Shown here piece after piece: positions 7,397 to 15,795 of a DNA stretch of 64,000 bases (position 1 is its first letter; each line of letters begins with the position of its first letter). This DNA is from Providencia sp. R33 (lineage in GTDB: Bacteria > Pseudomonadota > Gammaproteobacteria > Enterobacterales > Enterobacteriaceae): the NCBI RefSeq assembly GCF_019343475.1, contig NZ_CP072453.1, forward strand, positions 1,798,001 to 1,862,000. Direction: 5' to 3'. Under the pieces are notes generated by a model that did no database searches, was not told the origin of the DNA, and saw nothing but the letters and a program-made list of their open reading frames with translations. The translations under genes and the position numbers were made by a program.

Positions 7397-7849
7397 CTAT
7401 TTTCCGCCATTATCACTAGAGGTTATTGATTCTAGAGAAGGAGTTAACTTAGACCAGTGTGTATGCGACCTTTCTTTAACGATAATTAATCGCGCAATAA
7501 AGTTCTGGGCATTTTTGCAATCAGCATTATCAAATGGCACTATTCCATAATCATATTTCAAAATAAGGTTTTCAATATCTCTCTGACAACTCCTATATAA
7601 ATACCACAGTTGTTGAGGTTTCCGTAACTGCAACCAACTTATAGAAAAAGCTGAAAGCGCCGATAACAACGAAGGGATTATTTTAGAGTACAGAGCTGAA
7701 TCACCCAATGTAAAAAAGATTGGAGTTAATAATGACCCGAATAAAGCAGTGCTAAAAAAAAACAAAGACTCATTTTTATTATGATCTGCCTTGGATGAAA
7801 AATGAGTTACCTCAGCTAAAGCCAAATTACGTGATTCTTGATCAAGCAT
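7397..7849 (-). CDS. SLATT-like two-TM membrane protein, fourth gene of the Detocs-like operon
   Basis: About 150 residues: a short N-terminal helix, two membrane segments (about residues 29-48 and 56-74), then a cytoplasmic helical tail (LWYLYRSCQRDIENLI, FIARLIIVKERSHTHW). This two-TM plus tail layout with the terminal Trp matches SLATT-type domains, predicted pore-forming or membrane-damaging effectors linked to nucleotide-signalling conflict systems. I start at the ATG at 7849, because AGGTGAG sits five bases upstream; a GTG at 7858 is the alternative. The start overlaps the stop of the receiver-nucleosidase gene by eight bases, so the two are translationally coupled. Fold assignment is by pattern only. 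It is an unexpected addition to a Detocs operon. Confidence 0.65.
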   Translation of the reverse strand: MLDQESRNLALAEVTHFSSKADHNKNESLFFFSTALFGSLLTPIFFTLGDSALYSKIIPSLLSALSAFSISWLQLRKPQQLWYLYRSCQRDIENLILKYDYGIVPFDNADCKNAQNFIARLIIVKERSHTHWSKLTPSLESITSSDNGGK

Positions 7850-9080
7850 TATGCTCACCTAATATTTTATTACCAAATTTTTCAAGAAAAAGCCCGAGAC
7901 ACCTTGCACTTGTACGCGCAGCAATAAATTGAAAATTATCATTTTTATCAGAATCCGCAAAATCGCAAACCGATTTCATTGAAAAATACAATGGCTGCGG
8001 ACGGATCGCAAATGATGCTGCAGAGAAGAGACCATAAGTCTCCATCTCAACAGCTACTAAATCCCTGTGCTGAGATTTTATAGCTTCGAGAATTTCACTA
8101 TCTGCTAATACTGCAGAACCTGAGGCCATTGGACCTATTTTAAGTATGACATCTCTGTTATTTAATTCATCAATATTATTTTTCAAATTTATAAGTAGCT
8201 CGTTGTCTGACGAGAAAACATCAGCAAATGAACGTAGCATTTGAGACGGTCCTAATTGATGTGGTGAGATGGAAAATTTAGCAGCTCCATCTTCCTTTAT
8301 AAATTTACCGCTTTGATAATCCCATGCAGGATCTGCAAATACTATATCGCCAATATTTACCTTCCCTTTAACACCCGCACAAATACCGCACATAGCTATT
8401 ATTTTAGGTTGAAAATGGCTAATTAAATAAGATGCTGTTATAGCTGTCGAAACCATCCCCATCCGAGTTACATGAGCGGCAGCTACTGTAATCTTTTGGC
8501 CGTTAGAATAGAAAGACCCACGTCTAATAAAAATAACTTCACTTATTGGCATGAACTCTTCCCAATGCCAAGGCAATTGCATTAACGCCTCAAACTCAGG
8601 TGATTTTAATGCACATACAATCACTACATCAACACTGTCTTTCGATGGAACGTTAGTTGTGCTACTAGTTTCTAATAAATAGCGAATATAATTTAATAAA
8701 GTTGTCATCCATGACAAGTTTATAGGTGAATATTCAATTAGCATCCATGTATAAGTCTCAAAACGGCTAGCAGACTTTATAGCTTCATCTTTATCAGATG
8801 TGATTCCGATAATATGCCCTGGTTTTTTTAAATCACTGCCGTGCTGCAACGCCATTAATAAAGAAATAGTATGCCTTGAGTTATCAGCGATCTCATAACA
8901 CTCATAAGGAACAAGCAGGTCTAAAACTAATAGATCATAATATTCTTTAGCAAGCTTTTCTCTAGCATCCTTTACACAGCTGCAAAAATGAATATCATTA
9001 TCCCCCAGACCAAGCTCCTTAGCCTTCTCCATGAATAATGAATAACGTGATGAGGCATCATCTACTATCAATATTTTCAT
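7842..9080 (-). CDS. dtcC: DtcC-like response regulator with nucleoside-phosphorylase (ATP nucleosidase) effector domain
   Basis: A 412-residue fusion. Residues 1-125 form a receiver: VDD at 7-8, Asp54 in LLVLDLL as the phosphoacceptor, and Thr/Ser in GITSD. Residues about 150-405 are a PNP/MTAN-type nucleosidase: VVIVCALKSPE, MCGICAG (231-236), GSAVLAD (321-327), VEMETYG (344-350) and CDFAD (372-376), which contain the ribose- and base-binding residues. In the described Detocs system, phosphorylated DtcC cleaves ATP at the N-glycosidic bond and halts the infected cell. The usual receiver Lys after strand 5 appears as Glu117 (LIEYSP). It overlaps the upstream receiver gene by four bases (ATGA) and the downstream SLATT gene by eight. 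The assignment rests on architecture and gene order. Confidence 0.88.
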   Translation of the reverse strand: MKILIVDDASSRYSLFMEKAKELGLGDNDIHFCSCVKDAREKLAKEYYDLLVLDLLVPYECYEIADNSRHTISLLMALQHGSDLKKPGHIIGITSDKDEAIKSASRFETYTWMLIEYSPINLSWMTTLLNYIRYLLETSSTTNVPSKDSVDVVIVCALKSPEFEALMQLPWHWEEFMPISEVIFIRRGSFYSNGQKITVAAAHVTRMGMVSTAITASYLISHFQPKIIAMCGICAGVKGKVNIGDIVFADPAWDYQSGKFIKEDGAAKFSISPHQLGPSQMLRSFADVFSSDNELLINLKNNIDELNNRDVILKIGPMASGSAVLADSEILEAIKSQHRDLVAVEMETYGLFSAASFAIRPQPLYFSMKSVCDFADSDKNDNFQFIAARTSARCLGLFLEKFGNKILGEHNA

Positions 9081-9565
9081 TTAATAACCTCTGGTATATA
9101 AATTTTCAACATTGAATGCAGTGATTTTTGCCAATTATTATTAGTTGAACTAAAATGTATTATATCGATAAAATTATCATGAAATAAACAAACCAACTCT
9201 TCTTTAAGCTGCGCTAAATCCATATGCTCAGACACCAATTTATTGCCTTCATCTAATTTAAATACTTCATACCCAGTCAAAATAATCACTGGAATTTTTA
9301 TTCTAGCTAATTTCATATGCCTTAGAACTGCTTTACCACCAAAACCTTGTGGTCTTCCTCCATTAGCCCTATCGCTAAGGTCAAAAGTTGGCAATGACAT
9401 ATCCAATATAATAAAATCAGGTTCTTCATCCTCGATAACAATAATTGTAGAGTTTACAGACGATGAATATAAATGATCAGCGTAAAAATTATCAGTAAGA
9501 AATTTTGACACATGATCTTTTTTTGGTTTTTCATCTTCAGCAATCAATATTTTCTTATTACACAT
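9077..9565 (-). CDS. dtcB: DtcB-like stand-alone receiver protein
   Basis: About 162 residues with a single receiver domain and no output domain: acidic pocket in LIAEDE (residues 10-12), phosphoacceptor Asp55 in FIILDMSLP, and Thr in IILTGYE. The usual Lys before a Pro after strand 5 is not evident. In Detocs, DtcB is the second response regulator, thought to act as a phosphate sink that buffers accidental DtcC activation. The ATG at 9565 follows GAGG by six bases and overlaps the sensor stop; a start at 9577 is possible. The four-base overlap with the nucleosidase gene ties their expression ratio. Confidence 0.85.
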   Translation of the reverse strand: MCNKKILIAEDEKPKKDHVSKFLTDNFYADHLYSSSVNSTIIVIEDEEPDFIILDMSLPTFDLSDRANGGRPQGFGGKAVLRHMKLARIKIPVIILTGYEVFKLDEGNKLVSEHMDLAQLKEELVCLFHDNFIDIIHFSSTNNNWQKSLHSMLKIYIPEVIK

Positions 9566-12500
9566 ATTCAACCTCATCCTTTTGTACCCGTTCTACAAGT
9601 AAGGAGTATGTCACCTCTAGTACAAAATTCGAATTATCATCATAATAAAAATCTATACTTCCCTTATTAGATTGCTTAACTACAGCTGCAATTTTAATAA
9701 AGCCACTTCGGCCTTCTTTTTTGGAGTTAGAACCATAAGAATTATTATTTATTGCAGTTTTAATTTCTTGAATTTTCTTTAGATTACTTTGTTTAGAAAA
9801 ACGCTCAGTACTAGTTACTATCTTAAGGCTTAATTTTTTATTGTCCACTTCTATGCGTGCATCTATTTTTACTTTAGGTTTCTGTAATCCAGAGTGAGCT
9901 CTAGCATTATCCAAAGCTACAAATAATACATCATGAACAAAAACTAACGCGCTAGCAGTTAACAATACATCCCCATCATGAATATCATTTGCTATCACTG
10001 GTTCAAATGATTTCTGGCATTTCAAAGCACTTTCTGTGGCAATCTTAACTACTTGCTCGAGTGCAAATAATTTCTTAGTCAGCTCAGAATCATTTTTTCT
10101 TTTAAACCAATTTTTAGCTTCCTCTAAAGATAATTGAACTTCAGATGATGCAGAGTTTAAAGTAGCTATAAACTCCCTCTGCTCAGCATTACTTATAGTT
10201 AACTCCTGAATTTTATATTTTAGTTCATCTATAAGTCTAGATATATTATCTTTTAACACACTATCGATATATGCTCTAGCACTAAAAAGGGAAGGTTCCA
10301 ATGAACCCCACAGCAAAGGATAGGCTAACAAAAGAAAATCATCTAATAGATCTGACTCTTCTATCCTTGGTACTATCCTCATCATCTCGAACAAATTTTC
10401 ATTATACGTTGGGTAAATCAATCCCTCAGGATACTCTTTACTAAGAATATGAAATTTTCTATCCTTTGCATTAAGAAGTAAGTTATCAAAATTTTCGGAG
10501 AAGGAAATAAATAAAGCTAATGCCTCTTGTTGCGATTTATAATCATTGAATGAAAGCTTGCTCATCCAATATGTATTATTTTGATAAACATCATTCTCTT
10601 GCATAGTAATAACATGTGAGAACTCTAAAGGCCCTCTAATTAGACCTATAAATGACTGATGCCGGATCCTTTTACTAAGATAAAAATCCAATCCAAAAAC
10701 TGGATTATTCAAGAACTCATCAGAAAGCCGGGAAAATATATCAAGTAAAACTACATCGGACTCATCCTGAGATAATATATTATTCTTACCAAAAGAGTTG
10801 TCATTAATAATATCATTTAAAAGCGCATCGAAGTGTTTTTCAATATCCAGATTGACATCCAGTAAATCTCTAAAGCGAGCATAATCTTCAGATAACTCAT
10901 CATTTGCCCAACGATTTAATCCATCTAAATCTACATAAATCCTAGACGTATCGACTATCCATCGCCCTTCTTCCATTGCTTGTTGATTAGTTATGGCCAT
11001 AACTTCATCTGCATATATACTAGAGTTCCTTACATCAATAAATCGTAATGATGCACAGATTTCTTGTCGTTCTGATAACACCTCTGTATTGTCTTTTAAC
11101 ACTCTCCTCAAGCTATCCATGAAGAAAGGCTTGCATACTTCTTTTAAAAAATAAACCAACTCATCTTTATTAAAATTATAATCTATATCTACTAGATTTG
11201 ATGGTTTCTCGCACTCGTATTTTTTTAATAACATTTCAATAGCAAATCTAACTTCAGCTTCTCTTTCTTCGTTATATCCTTCAAGCCAAAGAAAATGCAA
11301 ACAATTTACGGAAGAAATGGAATAATCTAATGCTGAAAAATCATCATAGTTCATTCCAGATATTGCATCACTAATTGGTAATAATGTTTTCGCACAAGAA
11401 GATTTACAAGCTTCTCTTGATAGTACCTCTATAAGTTTTCTTTTATTGCCAATATGATGACTATAGCTTACCTCCAGTGCGGACGTGAATGCACCAAGAG
11501 AGTTAATATATCCACCAGATTTAAGAGAGTTAACATACTCTTCCACAGTATCATATTTGCCTGAAGAAACATTATTTATCGCTTTGAAAAAATTCAAAGC
11601 CACTTTATTTGAACTATTTTCTGGTAATACCCCATTAAGATATGAATATGCTATATATGTATTATTCTGCTCAGCACTAAAAAAGTTAAAATAACTCTTA
11701 TCTTTGAAATCCTCACACCCTATGAACTGGCTATTAAGACCAATAATCCAAGGTTGATATAGTTGATCTATTTTACTTCTTTTTATTTGCTTAATAAAAT
11801 CCTTTAATCCTCGCCCTATTGGAAGGCCAAGTATGTTTATCGACATCTTCTCGAGGAAAAGATATGCCTCTGTTGAGTTATATTCTCGTTGAAGCAACTT
11901 ACCTAAAAATCTTGGTAGCAGTAAATCTTTGTCATTATAATGGAATTCACTGTCATAACACGCATAGGCTACCGCTGTATATATAACAGCCCATACATCC
12001 AACTTTGACTCACTGTCTTTAGATACAGCTCTAATATATTTCCTTATTGTATTATCTGGTCTTTCATCTATCAGAAAATCAAGATAATTTGTATCTCTCC
12101 GTATTAATGCTTCAAAACCAGCTTTTATATTTAGGTGAAGCCTTATTTTATCAAGACGAAAATCAATTACATTATCTAAATTTGATACCGCAGAAAAAAG
12201 AACCTCTCTTAGTTCATGGGAAAGATTAGTCGTTATCAACGCCTGCAATACTTCAATAAACGTCTCATAAACATCTATAAGGGAATGGCTCTGAGATACC
12301 CACAGTATTTCCGAAAGTGAAGAATGATCCAATGGAATTTCTGACGTTAATTTATATTTAGTATAAGTTTTTACAAAACCTTCAAAATATTTATGATTCT
12401 CAATTCTTTTGATTATGTCATCTTTAAACTTTTGAGTTGTGGTCTTCTCTTCATTACGAACACTAGTATGATAGGAAATAAAATTAAGTAATCCTTGTCT

Positions 12501-13055
12501 AAATTTAGAGCGAACTTCTGAAGTATATTTTTTTTGAGCTTCTAGTCCTCCTCTTAAATTTTCAAGAGCTATTCTTAACTGAATGGACCATAAAGAAAAG
12601 CCATTTTTTTTATTTATATCATCCAGAATAAGAATGCATGAGTCATAGTCACCTTTAATAAATTTATCTTCAATCCTATCTGCTAATATTCGAAAATAAT
12701 TAATATCGGATGATGCCGCTTTAACTCTAGCAGTAATCCATTGCACTTCTTTTATTAAGGTTGTTTTAGGTGATTTAGTAAAAACACCTTTAAGATCAGT
12801 AAACCCAATATCTTTATCATTGAAAGATTTGAGGTTCTCCTTAATTTGATGGTTAACCCAATTTATATACTCTTCATATTGAGATTGTTCCAGCGCCTCA
12901 CGAACCTCAAGGTAATGTTCGGTAACGCCTCTCCTAAAAAGAGTTAATTTATCCACTCCATCAGCTTTCTCAAATTTTCGAGAACGAATAACCGAAATTA
13001 AACCACGGAATCTATTTTTTTGCTTATTGAGTTTTTTCTTATTTTTGTTATCCAC
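9558..13055 (-). CDS. dtcA: DtcA-like giant sensor kinase with C-terminal GHKL ATPase
   Basis: A 1165-residue soluble protein with no membrane segment. Roughly the first 950 residues are helical and AT-rich in coding, a presumed phage-sensing region without a named domain. Residues about 955-1030 form a helical, coiled-coil-like linker. Residues 1030-1155 form a GHKL ATPase: N-box VALDNARAHSG (Asn near 1050) and a G-box-like GRSGFIKIAAVV near 1110. No classical H-box is visible before the ATPase; a conserved-looking RIRHQSF motif has His at 799. In Detocs, DtcA detects infection and phosphorylates the response regulators. The start is a GTG with GAGAG six bases upstream. First gene of a four-gene operon. 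Confidence 0.85.
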   Translation of the reverse strand: MDNKNKKKLNKQKNRFRGLISVIRSRKFEKADGVDKLTLFRRGVTEHYLEVREALEQSQYEEYINWVNHQIKENLKSFNDKDIGFTDLKGVFTKSPKTTLIKEVQWITARVKAASSDINYFRILADRIEDKFIKGDYDSCILILDDINKKNGFSLWSIQLRIALENLRGGLEAQKKYTSEVRSKFRQGLLNFISYHTSVRNEEKTTTQKFKDDIIKRIENHKYFEGFVKTYTKYKLTSEIPLDHSSLSEILWVSQSHSLIDVYETFIEVLQALITTNLSHELREVLFSAVSNLDNVIDFRLDKIRLHLNIKAGFEALIRRDTNYLDFLIDERPDNTIRKYIRAVSKDSESKLDVWAVIYTAVAYACYDSEFHYNDKDLLLPRFLGKLLQREYNSTEAYLFLEKMSINILGLPIGRGLKDFIKQIKRSKIDQLYQPWIIGLNSQFIGCEDFKDKSYFNFFSAEQNNTYIAYSYLNGVLPENSSNKVALNFFKAINNVSSGKYDTVEEYVNSLKSGGYINSLGAFTSALEVSYSHHIGNKRKLIEVLSREACKSSCAKTLLPISDAISGMNYDDFSALDYSISSVNCLHFLWLEGYNEEREAEVRFAIEMLLKKYECEKPSNLVDIDYNFNKDELVYFLKEVCKPFFMDSLRRVLKDNTEVLSERQEICASLRFIDVRNSSIYADEVMAITNQQAMEEGRWIVDTSRIYVDLDGLNRWANDELSEDYARFRDLLDVNLDIEKHFDALLNDIINDNSFGKNNILSQDESDVVLLDIFSRLSDEFLNNPVFGLDFYLSKRIRHQSFIGLIRGPLEFSHVITMQENDVYQNNTYWMSKLSFNDYKSQQEALALFISFSENFDNLLLNAKDRKFHILSKEYPEGLIYPTYNENLFEMMRIVPRIEESDLLDDFLLLAYPLLWGSLEPSLFSARAYIDSVLKDNISRLIDELKYKIQELTISNAEQREFIATLNSASSEVQLSLEEAKNWFKRKNDSELTKKLFALEQVVKIATESALKCQKSFEPVIANDIHDGDVLLTASALVFVHDVLFVALDNARAHSGLQKPKVKIDARIEVDNKKLSLKIVTSTERFSKQSNLKKIQEIKTAINNNSYGSNSKKEGRSGFIKIAAVVKQSNKGSIDFYYDDNSNFVLEVTYSLLVERVQKDEVEYV

Positions 13056-13400
13056 AGATATCTCTCTTATGAAAAAAGTTATCGCGCTTATAATTGCACA
13101 TGGTTACTATACTCATTTAAACCTTATTCCTGCCTGCTTTTCCTAATTTTTATTGACTCTCGAATAGATTGCAAATCTTGTAGCCTCTATCGCCCCCTGC
13201 TTTAGGTCTTAGTTTCAAGTTTTACCCATATAGAAGTCATGAATAGCTAGTCTACTCATGCGGTTTGCATTTCCATCTATCTTTACGTTTTTCACCATCG
13301 GTTCTATAGTGATAAATTGATGACAATGATTCATTTATATTACCTTTGCATAGACACGTCATACTAGCAGAGAAATAATTTTGATCATCACGCTCCATAA
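13056..13400. promoter_or_regulatory. Upstream region of the Detocs-like operon
   Basis: This 345-base gap holds no convincing gene. It must carry the minus-strand promoter for the four-gene operon; the AT-rich 13060-13180 part is the likeliest place, but I cannot point to exact -35 and -10 boxes. Confidence 0.4.
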
Positions 13401-13839
13401 CTATCTTTTTTCTCCATCAGAACGCTCACGGTCAATCTTTGTCAGCTGTCCATTAAGTTGATGTTCTGTCATTCCATGTTTGTATGCATTGTATTGCCAG
13501 ATCGCAAACTGCTGTTTGTACCTCCGGTTCTCTTCCTTAAGCTCTTCGACTCCGCTTTCCAGATTGACAATCCAGGCAGCAGCAATATTCAAACTAGCTG
13601 GACGCGGATTTTTGATCCCCCCGCCCTTTAAGCGCTTCTGTTTTCGTTTGATAGGCAGTCACTATTGCCTCATGTGCATTAAGGGACTGTCTTGACGGCA
13701 ACTTTCCGACCAATGGTTCTGCCTCCTCACAAATTGCTGGCCAGGACAGTTTTGGCTCCTTCCATCCTCGAATTAGATTCACGATGGCGTTAATGTCTCT
13801 ATTGTCCAAATGCTTAACTGTTAACGATTCACTACTCAT
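13401..13839 (-). pseudogene. Frameshifted small gene, possibly a mobile-island component
   Basis: Two adjacent minus-strand frames join into one protein of about 146 residues. The first (from ATG 13839, MSSESLTVKHLDNRDINAIV) runs to a stop at 13594, and the second continues with PRPASLNIAAAWIVNLES, a coiled coil (EELKEENRRYKQQ) and a conserved-looking end. One extra T after a run of A near 13609 accounts for the shift (QK, then t, then PRPAS). The layout, an N-terminal helical domain plus a C-terminal coiled coil, resembles small accessory proteins encoded beside tyrosine recombinases on gammaproteobacterial islands, perhaps GmtX of the gamma-mobile-trio. That name is a weak recollection. 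It could be a sequencing error rather than true decay. Confidence 0.5.
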
Positions 13840-14124
13840 TACCACTAATTGACAAAAGAAACGCCCGAGGCAGTTATTGGGCGGGTATCACTGGCGGAAC
13901 CTTCATACAGCAAGTATATCCGCCATCATAATGGTGTTAAAACGTCCCAGCTACGGGATTAACGCACTCGCGTGAAGCAGACGTGATCCGGCGCGCTTTT
14001 TTCATTTCCTGAGGGCAGAAAAATCAAGTGACCCTTTCCCCGTTGAACAACACTGATGTTTGTTAACTACTTCCGCTTATGGCACCAAACTGCCTGTCAG
14101 ATTATGTTATACTCTATGCAATAG

Positions 14125-14219
14125 ATTAGTATTTTATACTAATGTAGTTTTACTTTGATAATCTTATACGTACTATTTTATCAGGCACCTTGTTCTAAAT
14201 GAGTACACCGATGAGTACA
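14125..14219. repeat. Inverted repeat and ATGAGTACA direct repeat, possible recombination or operator site
   Basis: ATTAGTAT (14125-14132) and ATACTAAT (14136-14143) form a perfect inverted repeat with a 3-base spacer. Sixty bases on, ATGAGTACA occurs twice (14199-14207 and 14211-14219) in direct orientation 12 bases apart. Such combinations occur at tyrosine-recombinase attachment sites, and this is where the accessory island would join the T6SS region, but no matching copy was found at the left side of the window. Confidence 0.3.
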
Positions 14220-14314
14220 AAACTAATAACCTAGAATTAAATTATTATAAGTCAAACAATTACGCCATCAATTAAGGTTTAATGTGTAAGCCTGATTTTT
14301 AGCGCAAAAACAAG

Positions 14315-14350
14315 CATAAAGCTCATCACTCTGTGAGCTTTATGTTTTTC
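14315..14350 (+). terminator. Rho-independent terminator
   Basis: A perfect 11-base stem, CATAAAGCTCA (14315-14325) with TGAGCTTTATG (14334-14344), an 8-base loop, then TTTTTC on the plus strand. No intact plus-strand gene lies directly upstream, so it may belong to a displaced or lost gene, or it insulates the T6SS locus. Confidence 0.7.
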
Positions 14351-15271
14351 TCATTCAAGCCTATCCCTCATTTCTACTATTCGGCACACCTATTCATTTT
14401 TACTCACCAAGCGAGTTATTCATTCGCTTATCAAAGAAAGTAAGACTTTTCAGTAAAAATAGTGACATTTTTATTGATAGTTTGAAAAACCATGCCAAAT
14501 ATAACGAAGATCCCCGACAAAAATTTATCTTCAGGGTATCCATTAAAGCCATCTACTACCACTCTATAAATAAACCTATAGGTAAATCTAAAATATACTT
14601 TATATCGTTTTTTATATATAAATAGTGTATTAGCCTGAGCAAATAAATAACATCAACTATTACGCCAAAATCATAATAATTATATTTTAAATAACATTAT
14701 TTATAGATTAAAAATCTATAAATATTTCAATAAAGCGTAACGACCAATTTTACACCTTATATTTCCGCGCAAAAAATAAACAACAAAACAATTAATATTA
14801 TCTTTTGTTTAATTTTCACACTAAAAAATAATACCGAGTATTGTTACCTTTCTACTTACTCGAAAGACTTATCGATTCACAATTAATAAGAGATATTTGC
14901 TAAGTCATTCTCTTTTCATATAAAGGAACCTATAAACACCCTTTATACGAGTAAATTTTCTAATCTATTATTCTAAAACCACTTGAAATCTAATGTTACA
15001 AATTAATTAAAATAATTATTCGACAATTATATTATATATACAAATACAACCAACCATTTGTTAAATAAAGACATTCATCCACCCTCTTTCGTTATTAATC
15101 CGAAAAAATCCTTTCTTATCACTATCTGAAAATTGATAAGAAAAGTTGATTTATATTTTCAATCGCCATATAAGTATAAAAACGAACTAAGCCAAATTTA
15201 CATAATTTAAACTCAACAATTTACCAATATTAAACAGATAATATACATGAATCAGTAAAGGAATTTCTCTT

Positions 15272-15769
15272 ATGTCAGACAGTTTTCAAAATGAAGTACC
15301 AAAAGCAAGGGTCAATATTAAATTAGATTTACACACGGGTGGAGCACAAAAGAAAGTTGAATTACCGCTAAAGTTATTAGCGGTTGGCGATTATAGCCAC
15401 GGACAAGATACGCGCGCTTTATCTGAACGTGAAAAGGTGAATATCAATAAAAATAACTTTGACAGCGTATTAGCGGAACATAATCCAACCGTCAACCTCA
15501 CGGTTAAAAATACACTTGCAGGGGATGGAACAGAAGAAAGTATCGCCCTCTCATTCAAAAATATGAAAGATTTTGAGCCTGAACAAGTGGCTCGCCAAAT
15601 TCCTCAACTTCGCGCCATGTTGGCTATGCGTAACCTGTTACGTGACCTCAAATCCAATCTGCTCGATAACGTTACTTTCCGTCGTGAACTCGAAAACATC
15701 CTTAAAGACCCAACGTTAAGCGATGAATTACGCGAAGAACTGGCTCAACTGGCCCCGAAAAAAGACTAA
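15272..15769 (+). CDS. tssB: T6SS sheath small subunit TssB (VipA)
   Basis: 165 residues matching TssB/VipA across its length: VPKARVNIKLDL near the N-terminus, LPLKLLAVGDYS, then the conserved helical part with VARQIPQLRAMLAMRNLLRDLK. It copolymerises with TssC as the contractile cytoplasmic sheath that propels the Hcp tube. AAAGGAAT lies eight bases upstream of the ATG. It is the first gene of the T6SS locus, behind the long AT-rich leader, so the main promoter must be just upstream. tssC follows after about 25 bases. Confidence 0.97.
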   Translation: MSDSFQNEVPKARVNIKLDLHTGGAQKKVELPLKLLAVGDYSHGQDTRALSEREKVNINKNNFDSVLAEHNPTVNLTVKNTLAGDGTEESIALSFKNMKDFEPEQVARQIPQLRAMLAMRNLLRDLKSNLLDNVTFRRELENILKDPTLSDELREELAQLAPKKD

Positions 15770-15795
15770 TTTGGATATAACACAGGATTATGCTG

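Larger units (their letters stand above)
13846..15271. other. 1.4 kb AT-rich non-coding leader upstream of the T6SS locus
   Basis: No gene is supported on either strand. The left 350 bases have mixed composition and may include the end of the accessory island; the right 900 bases are extremely AT-rich. A terminator hairpin (14315-14350), an inverted repeat and a direct repeat lie inside. The rest should contain the tssB promoter and long upstream regulatory DNA, plausibly bound by H-NS, which is inference from composition only. No sigma-54 -24/-12 motif was seen near the tssB start. Confidence 0.5.

Noticed and set aside
11485..12229. Plus-strand frames of 60-70 codons inside the sensor gene
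   Set aside because: They lie opposite the 1165-residue gene, have no ribosome-binding site or family resemblance, and follow from low GC content.
15100..15271. Sigma-54 promoter before tssB
   Set aside because: No TGGCAC-N5-TTGC-like pair was seen in the last 170 bases upstream of the start.
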